Shown one piece after another: positions 35,159-44,878 of a stretch of 64,000 nucleotides of DNA. The notes beneath the pieces were generated by a model. It ran no database searches. It was not told where the DNA came from and saw only the letters and a program-made list of their open reading frames with translations. How positions within the stretch are numbered: the first letter of the stretch is position 1; each line of letters opens with the position of its first letter. The translations under genes and the position numbers were made by a program. The stretch comes from Streptomyces odontomachi (lineage in GTDB: Bacteria > Actinomycetota > Actinomycetes > Streptomycetales > Streptomycetaceae). The stretch covers positions 186,001-250,000 of the forward strand of contig NZ_JAMJWG010000017.1 in the NCBI RefSeq assembly GCF_024435355.1. The letters run 5' to 3'.

Positions 35159-38100
35159 GCGCGTCCTCCCGAGGTGGCAGACGTCCTGAGCGCGGCGTCG
35201 ACGGCGGCCGCGATCTGCGGGGCGAACCGGGGGCTGAGCATCGCGTGGTGGGTGCAGCGCACCTCGCGCACGTCGACGCCGGCGACCGCGTGCCGCCAGG
35301 CGGCCACCTTCTGGGCGGTGCGCGGGCCGGCCGGCTCCCCGGTCGCGGACACCAGCAGGATGCGTCCGGCGTGTGCCGGTGGGCGCCAGCCGTGCGCCAG
35401 GCGGTGGTGGTGGGCCCGGAGCCGCAGCAGGGCGGTCGTCTGCTGCTCGTCGAGCCCGGCGAACATGCCGTCCCGGCCGCGCACGGTCGCGAGCACCGTG
35501 GCGGCGTCAAGACCGCCCGCCGGCCGGGGTGCGTCCGGCGCGCCGTGGTGCAGCAGGACTTCCAGGCCGTCCTGGTCGATCGCGGCCGGGTCCGGGGGCG
35601 GTGGGGCGGCGTCCGGTGCCGCGGGTGCGTAGTCGAGGACCGCGGTCAGGGCGACCCGCCGGCCGTCGCGGTGCAGCCGGGCGGCCAGCTCCACGGCGAG
35701 CAGACCGCCGAAGGAGTGGCCGAGCAGGGCGTACGGGCCCTGCGGCTGCACCGCCCTGATGCGCGCCGCGTACGCGCCGACGAGCTCCCCCACGCTCGCC
35801 GGCAGCGGTGCGTCCGGGGCGCCGAGCGCCGGCGACTGGAGCCCGTACACGGGCAGGTCCGGGTCGAGATGCGGCAGCAGCGTGGCGTACTCCCAGGCAA
35901 GACCGAACCCGGAGGCCAGGCAGAACAGCGCGGGGCGTCCGCTACCCGGGCGCAGGGTGAGCACCGGGTCGAGGCTGCGGACGGCGGGCAGGGCCGGGGC
36001 GGTGCCGCGGCGCAGGTGCGTGGCGAGCGCGGCGGGCGTACGGGCGCCGAAGAGGGCGGCCACCGGTATCCGCGCGCCGAGTTCGGCCTCGATGCGGGCG
36101 GTGAGCCGCAGCGCCAGCAACGAGTGCCCGCCCGTGGCGAAGAAGTCGGTGCCCCGCGCCACCCGGGGCAGGCCGAGCGCCTCGGCGAACAGCGTGCAGA
36201 GGGTGCGCTCGACGTCGTCCACGGGCTCGGCGGGTTCGGCCGGCCCCGCCGGCGGCGGCGCCGCTGGGGCGGGAGCGGGCAGTGCCGCCCGGTCCACCTT
36301 GCCGTGCGGGGTGAGCGGCAGCCGGTCGAGCACCGTCCAGACGTCCGGCAGCAGATGCGCGGGAAGCAGCTGGGCGGCCCGGCCGCGTACCTCCGGGAGC
36401 GAACCGCCATCGGCCAGTACCAGGTACGCGGCCAGCACCTTGCCCCCGCCGGCGCCGGCACGGGCCGCGACCACCGCCCGGGACACCCCCGGACAACTTG
36501 CCAGGGCGTGCTCCACGGCGCCCGGCTCGATGCGGTGACCGCGCACCTTCACCTGCGCGTCCGCCCGGCCGACGAACTCCAGCAGGCCGTCCGCCGTCCA
36601 GCGGACGAGGTCGCCGGTGCGGTACATCCGGGTCCCGGGCGGTCCGAACGGATCGGCGACGAACCGTACCGCGGTGGCCGCGGGACGGCCGAGATAGCCG
36701 CGGGCCAGGCCACGCCCGGCCAGGTACAGCTCGCCCACCGTGCCGGCGGGCACCGGGCGCAGGCGGGCGTCGAGCACCTGGGCGCGCGTGTGGTCGAGCG
36801 GGCGGCCGATCGGCACCGGAACGCAGGCCGGGCCGGTGCCGATCGGGCCGGTCACCGGGTGGGTGGTGGCGAACACCGTGGTCTCGGTGGGCCCGTAGCC
36901 GTTCACGACGATCGTGTCCGGGCAGTGCTCACGGACCCGGCGGACCGCCTCCGGTGCCAGCACGTCACCGCCGGACCACACCTCCCGCAGCCCCGCGAGC
37001 GCCTGCGGCGCCAGCTCGGCGACGGTGCGGAACAGGTCGGCGCCGAGCAACAGCGCGGTGATGCGCTGCCCGGCCAGCGTGGCAGCGAGCGTCGCGGGCT
37101 CCACCCGCGGGCCGAGCACCACCGTGCCGCCGTTCAGCAGCGGTACCCAGGTCTCGTAGACGACGGAGTCGAAGGTGTGCGGGCTGTGGCACAGCACCCG
37201 CCGGTGCGCCCCGCCGGTGAAGCGGCTGTCGGAGACCAGCGCCACCACGCCCTGGTGGGGGATGAGCACGCCCTTGGGCTCACCCGTGGTGCCGGAGGTG
37301 TACAGCAGGCAGGCCGCCGCCAGGGGATGGCCGTCCGCCTCCTGCGCCGGTGCGTCGGCCGGGCCCGGGTCACCGTCCGCCGGTGACGGCCCCGCACCGT
37401 CGACCGCCACCACGTGCACGCCCTGCGGCAGCCAGTCGGGGGTGTCGCCTTCCGTCACGATGTGCCGGGCACCGCAGTCCCGCAGCAGGCGGACGAGGTG
37501 GGCGGTGGGGTGCGCCCGGTCGAGGGGCACGTAGCAGCCGCCGTTCCGTACCACCGCGAGCTGGGCGATGACCAGGTCGGGTGAGCGCGGCAGCAGTAAC
37601 GCCACCGGGGTCTCCGAGCCCGCACCGGCGGTGCGCAGCCGGTCGGTCAGCCGGTCGGCCGCGGCATCCAGGTCGGCGTAGCTGAGCGTACGGCCGGGCG
37701 ACTCCACCGCCGGGGCGTGTGGAGCGAGGGCCACCTGGGCCGCGAACCGACCGCTGATCGTGGCGGGTTGCGGCTCCCGCACCGGCGGACCACCGGATAA
37801 CGACCTCAGATGTGCCTGCTCCCGCTCCGGCAGCACGTCGAGCGCGTCGGCGGGCCGGTCCAGGGCACCGGGGGCGGTCAGCACCTCGAAGGCCCGCACC
37901 AGACGGGCTGTGAGCGCGGGCGCGTCGATGCCGTCCCGGTACCCCAGCCGCACCAGCCAGCGGTCCGACGCCACCATGGCGAGGGTGAGCGGGTAGTGCG
38001 TACCGTCCCAGGCGTCCGTCAGCCGCAGGCGTGAGCCCGCCGCGAGACCGTCCCGGGGGTAGTTCTCGAAGGCCAGCACCGTGTCGAAGAGATCACCGAC

Positions 38101-39129
38101 GCCCCTCTCGCGTTGCAGGTCGGCGAGGCTCACATGGTGGTGGGGCGTGAGCCGCACCTGCTCCTGCTGCACCCGTCGCAGCAGCGCGCCGAGCGACTCG
38201 CGGCGGCGCAGCCGCACCCGCACCGGCAGGGTGTTGATGAACATCCCGACCATCGTCTCGACGCCCGGCAGCCCGGCCGGGCGTCCCGACACCAGCCCAC
38301 CGAACACCACGTCGTCACGGCCGGTGCTGCGGGCCAGTACCAGGGCCCAGGCCACCTGGGCGAGCGTGCCCGGCGTGCAGCCCGCCGCGCGGGAGGTACG
38401 GGCGAGCGCCCCGCTCAGATCGGCGGTCAGTTCCGTGTCCAGGATGGTGGCGGGACGGTGCGCCGCCGTCGACGTCCGGGCGAGCGGCACGGGAGGTCCG
38501 AAACCGGTGAGGGCCTGGCGCCAGGCGTCGTGCGCGGCGCCGGTGTCGCGCGCTTTCCGGTCGCGGAGCCAGGCCAGGTAGTCGCGGTACGGTGCCGCCG
38601 GCGGCAGTTCGGGGGCACCCTCGTAGAGCGCGGCCAGCTCCTGCGCGAAGATCGGCATCGACCAGCCGTCGAGCAGGATGTGGTGGAACGTCAGCAAGAG
38701 GTCGGCGCCGGCGTCCCGACGGACGAGGGCGGCACGTACCAGCGGTGGACGCGCGACGTCGAAAGGGCGTGCCCGGTCGGTGTCGAGCAGCCGCATCAAC
38801 TCCGCCTCGGCGGCCTCCGACGGGCGCTCCCTCAGGTCGGTCTCGGTCCACGGCACCTCGGTGCGCTTCGGGATCAGCTGCACCGGCCGGTCGAGCCCCT
38901 TGTGCCGGAAGCAGGCCCGCAGGTTGGGATGGCGCCTGAGCAGGCCGTCCAGCGCGGTGCGCAGGGCCCGGGCGTCCACGGCGCCGGACAGCCGGAACCG
39001 GGCCTGCACGAGATACGGGTCAGTGCCGCCGCCGGCCGGGTCCGTTCCGCCCGCGGCCAGCAGCGCATGGACGTACATGCCTTCCTGGGCAGGAGTGAGC
39101 GGCAGGACGTCCGCGAGCCCGCCGCTCAC
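35155..39129 (-). CDS. NRPS module C-A-PCP-TE (release module)
   Basis: A 1324-residue module. The C domain (about 1-435) opens LPLTPAQEGMYVHALL, a DCL-like hallmark, and has FHHILLDGWS. This fits an acceptor of the D-residue made by the upstream C-A-PCP-E protein. The A domain (about 450-960) has LLYTSGTTGEPKG and a code read as D-S-Y-L-W-G-G-V-F-K (substrate not assigned). The carrier has DFFATGGHSLLAL. The terminal thioesterase has GHSFGG (Ser1139) and a late THHAML His near 1294. It starts at GTG 39129, overlapping the upstream stop by 4 bases; the much longer open frame upstream is a shadow of the previous gene. Confidence 0.93.
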   Translation of the reverse strand: MSGGLADVLPLTPAQEGMYVHALLAAGGTDPAGGGTDPYLVQARFRLSGAVDARALRTALDGLLRRHPNLRACFRHKGLDRPVQLIPKRTEVPWTETDLRERPSEAAEAELMRLLDTDRARPFDVARPPLVRAALVRRDAGADLLLTFHHILLDGWSMPIFAQELAALYEGAPELPPAAPYRDYLAWLRDRKARDTGAAHDAWRQALTGFGPPVPLARTSTAAHRPATILDTELTADLSGALARTSRAAGCTPGTLAQVAWALVLARSTGRDDVVFGGLVSGRPAGLPGVETMVGMFINTLPVRVRLRRRESLGALLRRVQQEQVRLTPHHHVSLADLQRERGVGDLFDTVLAFENYPRDGLAAGSRLRLTDAWDGTHYPLTLAMVASDRWLVRLGYRDGIDAPALTARLVRAFEVLTAPGALDRPADALDVLPEREQAHLRSLSGGPPVREPQPATISGRFAAQVALAPHAPAVESPGRTLSYADLDAAADRLTDRLRTAGAGSETPVALLLPRSPDLVIAQLAVVRNGGCYVPLDRAHPTAHLVRLLRDCGARHIVTEGDTPDWLPQGVHVVAVDGAGPSPADGDPGPADAPAQEADGHPLAAACLLYTSGTTGEPKGVLIPHQGVVALVSDSRFTGGAHRRVLCHSPHTFDSVVYETWVPLLNGGTVVLGPRVEPATLAATLAGQRITALLLGADLFRTVAELAPQALAGLREVWSGGDVLAPEAVRRVREHCPDTIVVNGYGPTETTVFATTHPVTGPIGTGPACVPVPIGRPLDHTRAQVLDARLRPVPAGTVGELYLAGRGLARGYLGRPAATAVRFVADPFGPPGTRMYRTGDLVRWTADGLLEFVGRADAQVKVRGHRIEPGAVEHALASCPGVSRAVVAARAGAGGGKVLAAYLVLADGGSLPEVRGRAAQLLPAHLLPDVWTVLDRLPLTPHGKVDRAALPAPAPAAPPPAGPAEPAEPVDDVERTLCTLFAEALGLPRVARGTDFFATGGHSLLALRLTARIEAELGARIPVAALFGARTPAALATHLRRGTAPALPAVRSLDPVLTLRPGSGRPALFCLASGFGLAWEYATLLPHLDPDLPVYGLQSPALGAPDAPLPASVGELVGAYAARIRAVQPQGPYALLGHSFGGLLAVELAARLHRDGRRVALTAVLDYAPAAPDAAPPPPDPAAIDQDGLEVLLHHGAPDAPRPAGGLDAATVLATVRGRDGMFAGLDEQQTTALLRLRAHHHRLAHGWRPPAHAGRILLVSATGEPAGPRTAQKVAAWRHAVAGVDVREVRCTHHAMLSPRFAPQIAAAVDAALRTSATSGGRA

Positions 39130-42100
39130 AGGTCGTCGCCCTGCAACAGGTCGAGCTGGTCCTGAGTGAGGTCGACCAGCGGGAAGTCGGAGGCGGTGTA
39201 CCCGCCGGCGTCCGGCACGTCCGCCAGCGTGGCCAGCACGGTGAGCGCGTCGTCCCAGAGGCCTGCCAGCCGCCGCACCTCCGCCGCACCGAGCGAGCCG
39301 TCCGCATACGACAAGACCGCGCTCAACCACGGCCCGTCGGCGCGCTCCTCGGCCAGCACGTCCAGCTCCACGGTGTGCGCGAGGGGCAGTGCGTCGGCGT
39401 CGGCGCCGAGCAGTTCGAGACCGGGTCCCGGCCCGTCGGCGGCCGTGTCCTGCCCCAGCCGTCCGAGGTAGTTGAAGCGCAGATCGGGCTGCGGCAGCGG
39501 GGCGAGACGCGTCGCCGACTCCGGGTCGAGCCAGCGCAGCAGCCCCCAGCCGAGACCGCCCGACGGCACCGACCGCAACTGCTCCTTCACCTGCTTGAGT
39601 GCCTCCTCGGCCGCCGCGCCGCCGGCCCAGAAGGCGTCCGACCCACCCGCGTCGAGCAGCACGGGGTACTGGCTGGTGAACCAGCCGACGGTGCCGCTGA
39701 CGTCGGCACCGGCGGCCGGCTCCGCCAGGTCGCGCCCGTGTCCCTCCACGTCGACGAGCAGGCCCGGACCGGTGCCGCGCCAGCGTGCCACGGCCGCGGC
39801 CAGCGCCGTCAGCAGTACCGCGTCGGGGCCGCAGTGGAAGGCGGCGGGCAGCGCGTCGAGCAGGGGGCGGGTACGGCTCGGCGGCAGCTCCATGGTCACG
39901 GTGGCCCGCCGCCCGGCGGGCGGTCCGGCGGTGAGCCGTGCCTCGGGGCTGCGCAACGTCGCTTCCCACCAGGGCAGTTCGGCCGCCCGGCGGCCCGGCT
40001 CACGGGCCGCCTCGTGCAGCAGCCCGGACCACCGGCGCACCGACGTGCGGGGCGCGCCGGGCAGGGTGCGGCCGGCCAGCAGCTCGCCCAGCTCGGTGCC
40101 GAGGATGCGCAGGGACACCCCGTCGACGGCCAGGTGGTGCGGGCACAGCAGCAGCCGGCCGTCCCGCCCGGGCCCGGCGTCGTACCACACGGCCCGGACG
40201 GTCTGCCCGGCTTCGACGTCGAGGGGCAGCGTGGCGGCACGCTCGCGTGCGGCGGCGCGCACCGCCGGCCCGTCCAGGCCGGCGGCGTCCACCCGGGTGA
40301 GCAACCCGGTGGTCACGGCCCGGTCGGGCGGCGGCACGTCCAGCGCGTCGAGCCGCCCGGTCGTGCCGTCCCGCGACACCCGCATGCGCAGGGCACCGTG
40401 ACGGGCCAGCAGGGTGCCCAGCGCCGCTGCGACGCCTGCCTCGTCGGTGCCCGCCGGAGTGCGCAGCAGCACGGGCATCGTGAAGCCGTCCACGGTGCCG
40501 CCCTGCGCCCGCCACCAGTGCATGATCGGCGTGAGCGGCACCGGGCCCACCCCGTCGTCCGCCGCACCGTCCAGCTCGCCGGCCGCCTCCCGGGCCGTCG
40601 CCGCCAGCTGGGCAGGGGTGCGGGCGGTGAAGACCTCCGCCGGGGCGAACTCGAGCCCCGCGGCGCGGGCGCGTGCCACCAGCTGGATGGCCATGATGCT
40701 GTCGCCGCCCAGCTCGAAGAAGTCGCCGTCCACGCCTACCTCGTCCCGGCCCAGCACACCGGCGAACAGCGTGCACAGCACGGCCTCGCGGGGCGATCCG
40801 GGAGCCGCGGAACCGGACGGTGCCGGCGTCCGCGGCGCGGGCAGCGCCGCACGGTCCGTCTTGCCCGACGGCAGCAGCGGCACGGCGTCCAGGGCGACGT
40901 AGGCGACGGGGACCAGCGCCGCGGGCAGCAGGGCAGTGGCGTGCGCGCGCAGTTCGGCCGCGTCGACCGCCCGGCCGGCCCGTGGCACCCCGTACGCCAC
41001 CAGCCGGCGCTCGCCCGGCACGTCCTCGCGCAGCGTCACCACCGCACGCTCCAGGGCGGGGTGCCCGGCCAGCACCGCCTCGATCTCGCCCGGCTCCACG
41101 CGCAGCCCGTTCACCTTCAGCTGGGTGTCCGCACGGCCCAGGAAGTCGAGCTGGCCGTCCGGGCGGCGCCTGGCCAGGTCGCCGGTGCGGTACATGCGCG
41201 CCCCGGGCGGTCCGTACGGGTCGGGGACGAACCGCTCGGCGGTACGTGACAGTTGCCCCAGATAGCCGAGGGCGAGCCCGTCCCCGGCGAGGTACAGCTC
41301 GCCGCGCACGCCGACCGGCACCGGGCGCAGCGCCGCGTCCAGGACGTGGACCCGGGTGCCGGCGACGGGGCGCCCGATGGGTGGCGGCGTGCCGTCGCCG
41401 GGCAGCGGATCGGAGACGGTGGCGCCGACCGTGGCCTCGGTGGGGCCGTAGGCGTTGAACATCTGGCGGCCGTCCGCCGTCCAGCGGGCCGGCAGCCCGG
41501 GCGGGCAGGCCTCGGCACCGACGCCCAGGGTGCGCAGCTCGGGGCAGCGGTCCGCGGCCACGCCCGCCAGCAGGGCCGGCGGCAGCAGGGCCGCGGTGAT
41601 CCGCAGCCGGCCCAGCGCCTCGCCCAGTGCCTCGCCCGCGAGCGGACCAGGGGGCGGCACGACGAGCGTTGCGCCGCTGTGGAAGGCCATCGCCGTCTCG
41701 ACGAGGGAGATGTCGAAGACGGGCGAGCCGGCCTGGAGCACCCGGCTGGTGGCGTCGAGCCCGAACCGTTCGGCGAAGGTCTGCGCCAGCGCCGCGATGC
41801 CGCGGTGCGCGACGACGACGCCCTTGGGGCGGCCGGTCGAGCCGGAGGTGTAGAGGACGTAGGCGGCCTCGCCGGGTGCGGACGGGTACGCGGGCAGCGG
41901 ATCGGCCTCGTACGCCGCCTTGTCGAGGGCGAGGACGGCCAGGCCCTCGGGCGCGTAGCGCGCCGCGGCGTCGGGCTCGGTGACCAGCAGCACCGGCGCG
42001 GCGTCGGCCAGCATGCGGCGCAGCCGGTCGTCCGGATGGTCCGGGTCGAGCGGCAGATGGGCGGCACCGGTGTGCTGGACGGCCAGGGTGGTCACGACGG

Positions 42101-43790
42101 CAGCGGCCGAACGGCGCAGGGCGAGCGCGACGATCCTGCCGGGGCCCGCGCCGAGCCCGGCGAGCCGCCCCGCCAGCCGGGCGACCCGGTCGGCCAGGCG
42201 CCCGTAGCCCAGCACCTCCACCCCGTCGTCGAGCGCCGGTGCCGAAGGGGTGCGGGCGGCCTGCCGCGCCAGCAGGCCTGGCAGGGTCGCCGGGGGCGGC
42301 GCAGCGGGCCCCGTGCTCTCCTCCCGTTGCCTCCGCTGCTGCTCCCGCGTCATCGGGGTGTGAGAGGTGGCCGGGGTGTCCGGGGCGTCGACCAGGCTCG
42401 CCAGCAGTGCGGTGAAACCGTCCGCCCAGTGCCGCACCACCGCCGGGTCGTAGCGGTCGGTGCGCACCTCGAACGTGCCGGTGAAACCGTCGTCGGCCTC
42501 CTGCACGATGCCGACCAGATCGTGCTCGCCGCCGGTGTGGATCCGTTCCGGTTCGGTGAACTCCCGCAGGCGACGCATGCCCTGCCGGCCCGGCAGATAC
42601 ATGAACACCCACTGGAACAACGGGGACTGCCCGGCACTGCGACCGGGCGCGGTGCGGGCCACGATCCGGCCCACCGGCACGTCGGCGTGCGCCAGCACCT
42701 GCGGGAACTCGGCGGCAAAGCGGGCGATCAGCGTGGTGAACGTGTCCTCCGGGCCGATCCGCCAGCGGGTGGGCACCGCGTTCATCACATAGCCCACGAC
42801 CCGGTCGAGGCCCTTGGCGCCGCGGTTGGCCGTGGGCGTGCCCAGCACCAGGTCGGCCGAGCCGGTCAGACGCGCGGCGAACGCGGCGAACGCGCAGATC
42901 AGTACCCCGTACACGGTGGTGCCGTGCTGCCGGGCGAGCGCCCGCACCGCGCGTTCGGTGGCACCGTCTATGCGGAACGGCAACTGGTCGATGCCGAAAC
43001 CTTCGCCGGCTCCCGTCGCACCGGGCACCGCCAGCGGCGCCGGCAGGGCGCCGAGGTAGCGCTGCCAGAAGTCGAGCCGGGCGTCGTACACCCCGGACTC
43101 CTCCAACTCGCGCTGCCAGCAGGCGAAGTCGGCGTACTGGATGGCGGGGCGCCGCGGCGCGGCGCCGCCCTCCCGCACGACCCGGTAGGCGTCGGCGAAC
43201 TCGCTGTGCAGGACGTCGAAGGACCACCAGTCGGTAACGATGTGGTGCAGCGCCAGCAGCAGCGTCGCGCGGGTGCCGGGGCCGGTCACCAGGCAGCCGC
43301 GCATCAGCCGCGCACCGCCCGCGAGGTCGAAGGGGCGCTCCCGGTACTCCTCGAAGAACTCCCGCGGGGTGCGGCCGGTACCGCTCAGGTCGACCCGTTC
43401 CAGCGCGAAGGGCCCGGACGGCGGGAACTCCATGCGGACGTCGGCCGGGTCGGCGCCGGCGATGATCCGGGCGCGCAGCACGTCATGGGTGTCCTGGAGC
43501 AGGGTCAGCGCCGCCACCAACTGCTCCGGATCGACCCCGGCGTCGAAGTGGTAGGCGCAGCACAGGTTGAGCGCCTGCGTGCCCGGATACAGCGACTCGT
43601 AGACCCACAGGTCCTGCTGCGCCGGGCTGAGCCGGATCGGCCCGGCGCCGTCGCGCGGCGGGACCACCGCGGGGACGGAGTCCGTCCGCCCGGACTCCAC
43701 CAACCGGCGCAGCAGCCGCACCCGCTGCGCCGAGTCGAGCGCGCTGAAACGGTCGGCCGCCGAACGGGCCGCGGGCGTGGGGGAGGTCAA
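39126..43790 (-). CDS. NRPS module C-A-PCP-E
   Basis: A 1554-residue module. The C domain (about 50-480) carries HHIVTDWWS (182-190), keeping the second His and the Asp but with Trp for the usual Gly. The A domain (about 510-1000) has VLYTSGSTGRPKG and a code read as D-I-V-L-G-G-A-V-G-K (not assigned). The carrier reads FELGGDSIMAI, the GGDS form typical before epimerases. The epimerisation domain has CPHHLAVDGVSLRIL, VEGHGRDL and GTVGWFTSQYPV. It should load and epimerise one residue to D. The TTG start overlaps the stop of the monooxygenase gene (TTGA). Confidence 0.93.
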   Translation of the reverse strand: MTSPTPAARSAADRFSALDSAQRVRLLRRLVESGRTDSVPAVVPPRDGAGPIRLSPAQQDLWVYESLYPGTQALNLCCAYHFDAGVDPEQLVAALTLLQDTHDVLRARIIAGADPADVRMEFPPSGPFALERVDLSGTGRTPREFFEEYRERPFDLAGGARLMRGCLVTGPGTRATLLLALHHIVTDWWSFDVLHSEFADAYRVVREGGAAPRRPAIQYADFACWQRELEESGVYDARLDFWQRYLGALPAPLAVPGATGAGEGFGIDQLPFRIDGATERAVRALARQHGTTVYGVLICAFAAFAARLTGSADLVLGTPTANRGAKGLDRVVGYVMNAVPTRWRIGPEDTFTTLIARFAAEFPQVLAHADVPVGRIVARTAPGRSAGQSPLFQWVFMYLPGRQGMRRLREFTEPERIHTGGEHDLVGIVQEADDGFTGTFEVRTDRYDPAVVRHWADGFTALLASLVDAPDTPATSHTPMTREQQRRQREESTGPAAPPPATLPGLLARQAARTPSAPALDDGVEVLGYGRLADRVARLAGRLAGLGAGPGRIVALALRRSAAAVVTTLAVQHTGAAHLPLDPDHPDDRLRRMLADAAPVLLVTEPDAAARYAPEGLAVLALDKAAYEADPLPAYPSAPGEAAYVLYTSGSTGRPKGVVVAHRGIAALAQTFAERFGLDATSRVLQAGSPVFDISLVETAMAFHSGATLVVPPPGPLAGEALGEALGRLRITAALLPPALLAGVAADRCPELRTLGVGAEACPPGLPARWTADGRQMFNAYGPTEATVGATVSDPLPGDGTPPPIGRPVAGTRVHVLDAALRPVPVGVRGELYLAGDGLALGYLGQLSRTAERFVPDPYGPPGARMYRTGDLARRRPDGQLDFLGRADTQLKVNGLRVEPGEIEAVLAGHPALERAVVTLREDVPGERRLVAYGVPRAGRAVDAAELRAHATALLPAALVPVAYVALDAVPLLPSGKTDRAALPAPRTPAPSGSAAPGSPREAVLCTLFAGVLGRDEVGVDGDFFELGGDSIMAIQLVARARAAGLEFAPAEVFTARTPAQLAATAREAAGELDGAADDGVGPVPLTPIMHWWRAQGGTVDGFTMPVLLRTPAGTDEAGVAAALGTLLARHGALRMRVSRDGTTGRLDALDVPPPDRAVTTGLLTRVDAAGLDGPAVRAAARERAATLPLDVEAGQTVRAVWYDAGPGRDGRLLLCPHHLAVDGVSLRILGTELGELLAGRTLPGAPRTSVRRWSGLLHEAAREPGRRAAELPWWEATLRSPEARLTAGPPAGRRATVTMELPPSRTRPLLDALPAAFHCGPDAVLLTALAAAVARWRGTGPGLLVDVEGHGRDLAEPAAGADVSGTVGWFTSQYPVLLDAGGSDAFWAGGAAAEEALKQVKEQLRSVPSGGLGWGLLRWLDPESATRLAPLPQPDLRFNYLGRLGQDTAADGPGPGLELLGADADALPLAHTVELDVLAEERADGPWLSAVLSYADGSLGAAEVRRLAGLWDDALTVLATLADVPDAGGYTASDFPLVDLTQDQLDLLQGDDL

Positions 43791-44878
43791 GCCAGGTCCT
43801 TTCGCAGTGCGGAGAGCCGGTGCAGCCCGGCCAGGACCTCGTCCTGGCCGAGCCCGAAGTCGACGAAGCAGGCCACCTCGTCGCAGCCGAGGTCACGCAG
43901 GTCGGCAAGCGTCCCGGCGCAGGTTTCGGGCGAGCCGAGCAGGCTGCCCCAGGTCAGGTAGCGCTGGAAGGCGAAGTCGGTGAGCAGCGCGATCTGCTGG
44001 TCGTCCAGCGCAGCGACGGCCTTCGCGCCCTGCTCCGCGGCGTGCCCACCGCCCGCACCGCGGTTGGCGGCGGTCTGCCGCACGTACGACGTGAGGTACG
44101 CCTTGAGGGGAGCCTCGACGCGGCGCCGCACCTCGGCGTCGTCGACGCCGACGTAGGTGTGCGTCATGAGGGTCACGGTGCCGTGTGCGGGGTGTGTCCC
44201 CGGCTGCTCCGGGGCGGCGGCGTAGGCGGCGCGGTAGCGGGCGATCCGGTCGGCCAGGTCGGCCCTGCTCTGCCCGACCGTCGCGCCCAGCACGCCGGTG
44301 CGCAGCCGGCCCGCCGCCTCCCACGTGGCGGGCGACCCGGACGTGGTCAGCCAGAGCGGCAACGCGGGCTGTACGGGGGTCGGCTGGGGGCGCACGGTGA
44401 CGGTACGGCCGGTGCCGTCGGGGTAGTCGACGCCCTCGCCGGCCCACAACCGGCGTAGCAGGGGGATGTCGCCGAGGGCACGTTCGCGCCGGTCGGCGTA
44501 GTGGTCGGGGGCGAGCACGAAGTCCGCCGAGTGCCAGCCGGTCGCGACCGAGAAACCGGCCCGCCCGCGGGACAGGTTGTCGACGACCGCCCAGTCCTCG
44601 ACCACCCGCAGCGGGTGGTGCAGCGGCAGCACGACGCTGCCGCCGCGCAGCGCGATCCGCTCGGTGGCCACCGCGAGCGCGGCACTGAGCACCGGCGGGC
44701 TCGGGAACACCTGGCCCACCTGCTGGAAGTGCCGCTCGGGCGTCCACACGGCGGCGAAGCCCAGCTCGTCGGCGGCGCGCGCGACGGCCAGGATGGTCTC
44801 GTACTGGGCCGCATGGTCCGGGCCGGCACCGGTGGCCCCCACCCGGTCCGCGCCGAAGAACATCACGCTCAGCTCCAC
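43787..44878 (-). CDS. Luciferase-like flavin monooxygenase of the NRPS/PKS-associated (MupA) type
   Basis: A 363-residue FMN-dependent LLM-class enzyme. It has the TIM-barrel landmarks LSVMFFGADRVG, FAAVWTPERHFQQVGQ, RIALRGGSVVLPLHHPLRV, GFSVATGWHSADFVL and LPLWLTTSGSPATWEAAGRL. This subgroup is found as free-standing proteins or domains inside NRPS/PKS lines and oxidises carrier-bound intermediates. Its GTG start overlaps the A-PCP gene by 10 bases and its stop overlaps the C-A-PCP-E gene by 4 bases, placing it between them in translation. Oxidation of the residue on the A-PCP protein is a reasonable guess. It needs reduced flavin; no reductase lies in this operon. Confidence 0.9.
   Translation of the reverse strand: MELSVMFFGADRVGATGAGPDHAAQYETILAVARAADELGFAAVWTPERHFQQVGQVFPSPPVLSAALAVATERIALRGGSVVLPLHHPLRVVEDWAVVDNLSRGRAGFSVATGWHSADFVLAPDHYADRRERALGDIPLLRRLWAGEGVDYPDGTGRTVTVRPQPTPVQPALPLWLTTSGSPATWEAAGRLRTGVLGATVGQSRADLADRIARYRAAYAAAPEQPGTHPAHGTVTLMTHTYVGVDDAEVRRRVEAPLKAYLTSYVRQTAANRGAGGGHAAEQGAKAVAALDDQQIALLTDFAFQRYLTWGSLLGSPETCAGTLADLRDLGCDEVACFVDFGLGQDEVLAGLHRLSALRKDLA

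Noticed and set aside
39130..39969. Extension of the C-A-PCP-TE protein upstream of GTG 39129
   Set aside because: Lies entirely inside the epimerase domain of the previous gene in another frame; the GTGA overlap at 39126-39129 is the natural start.
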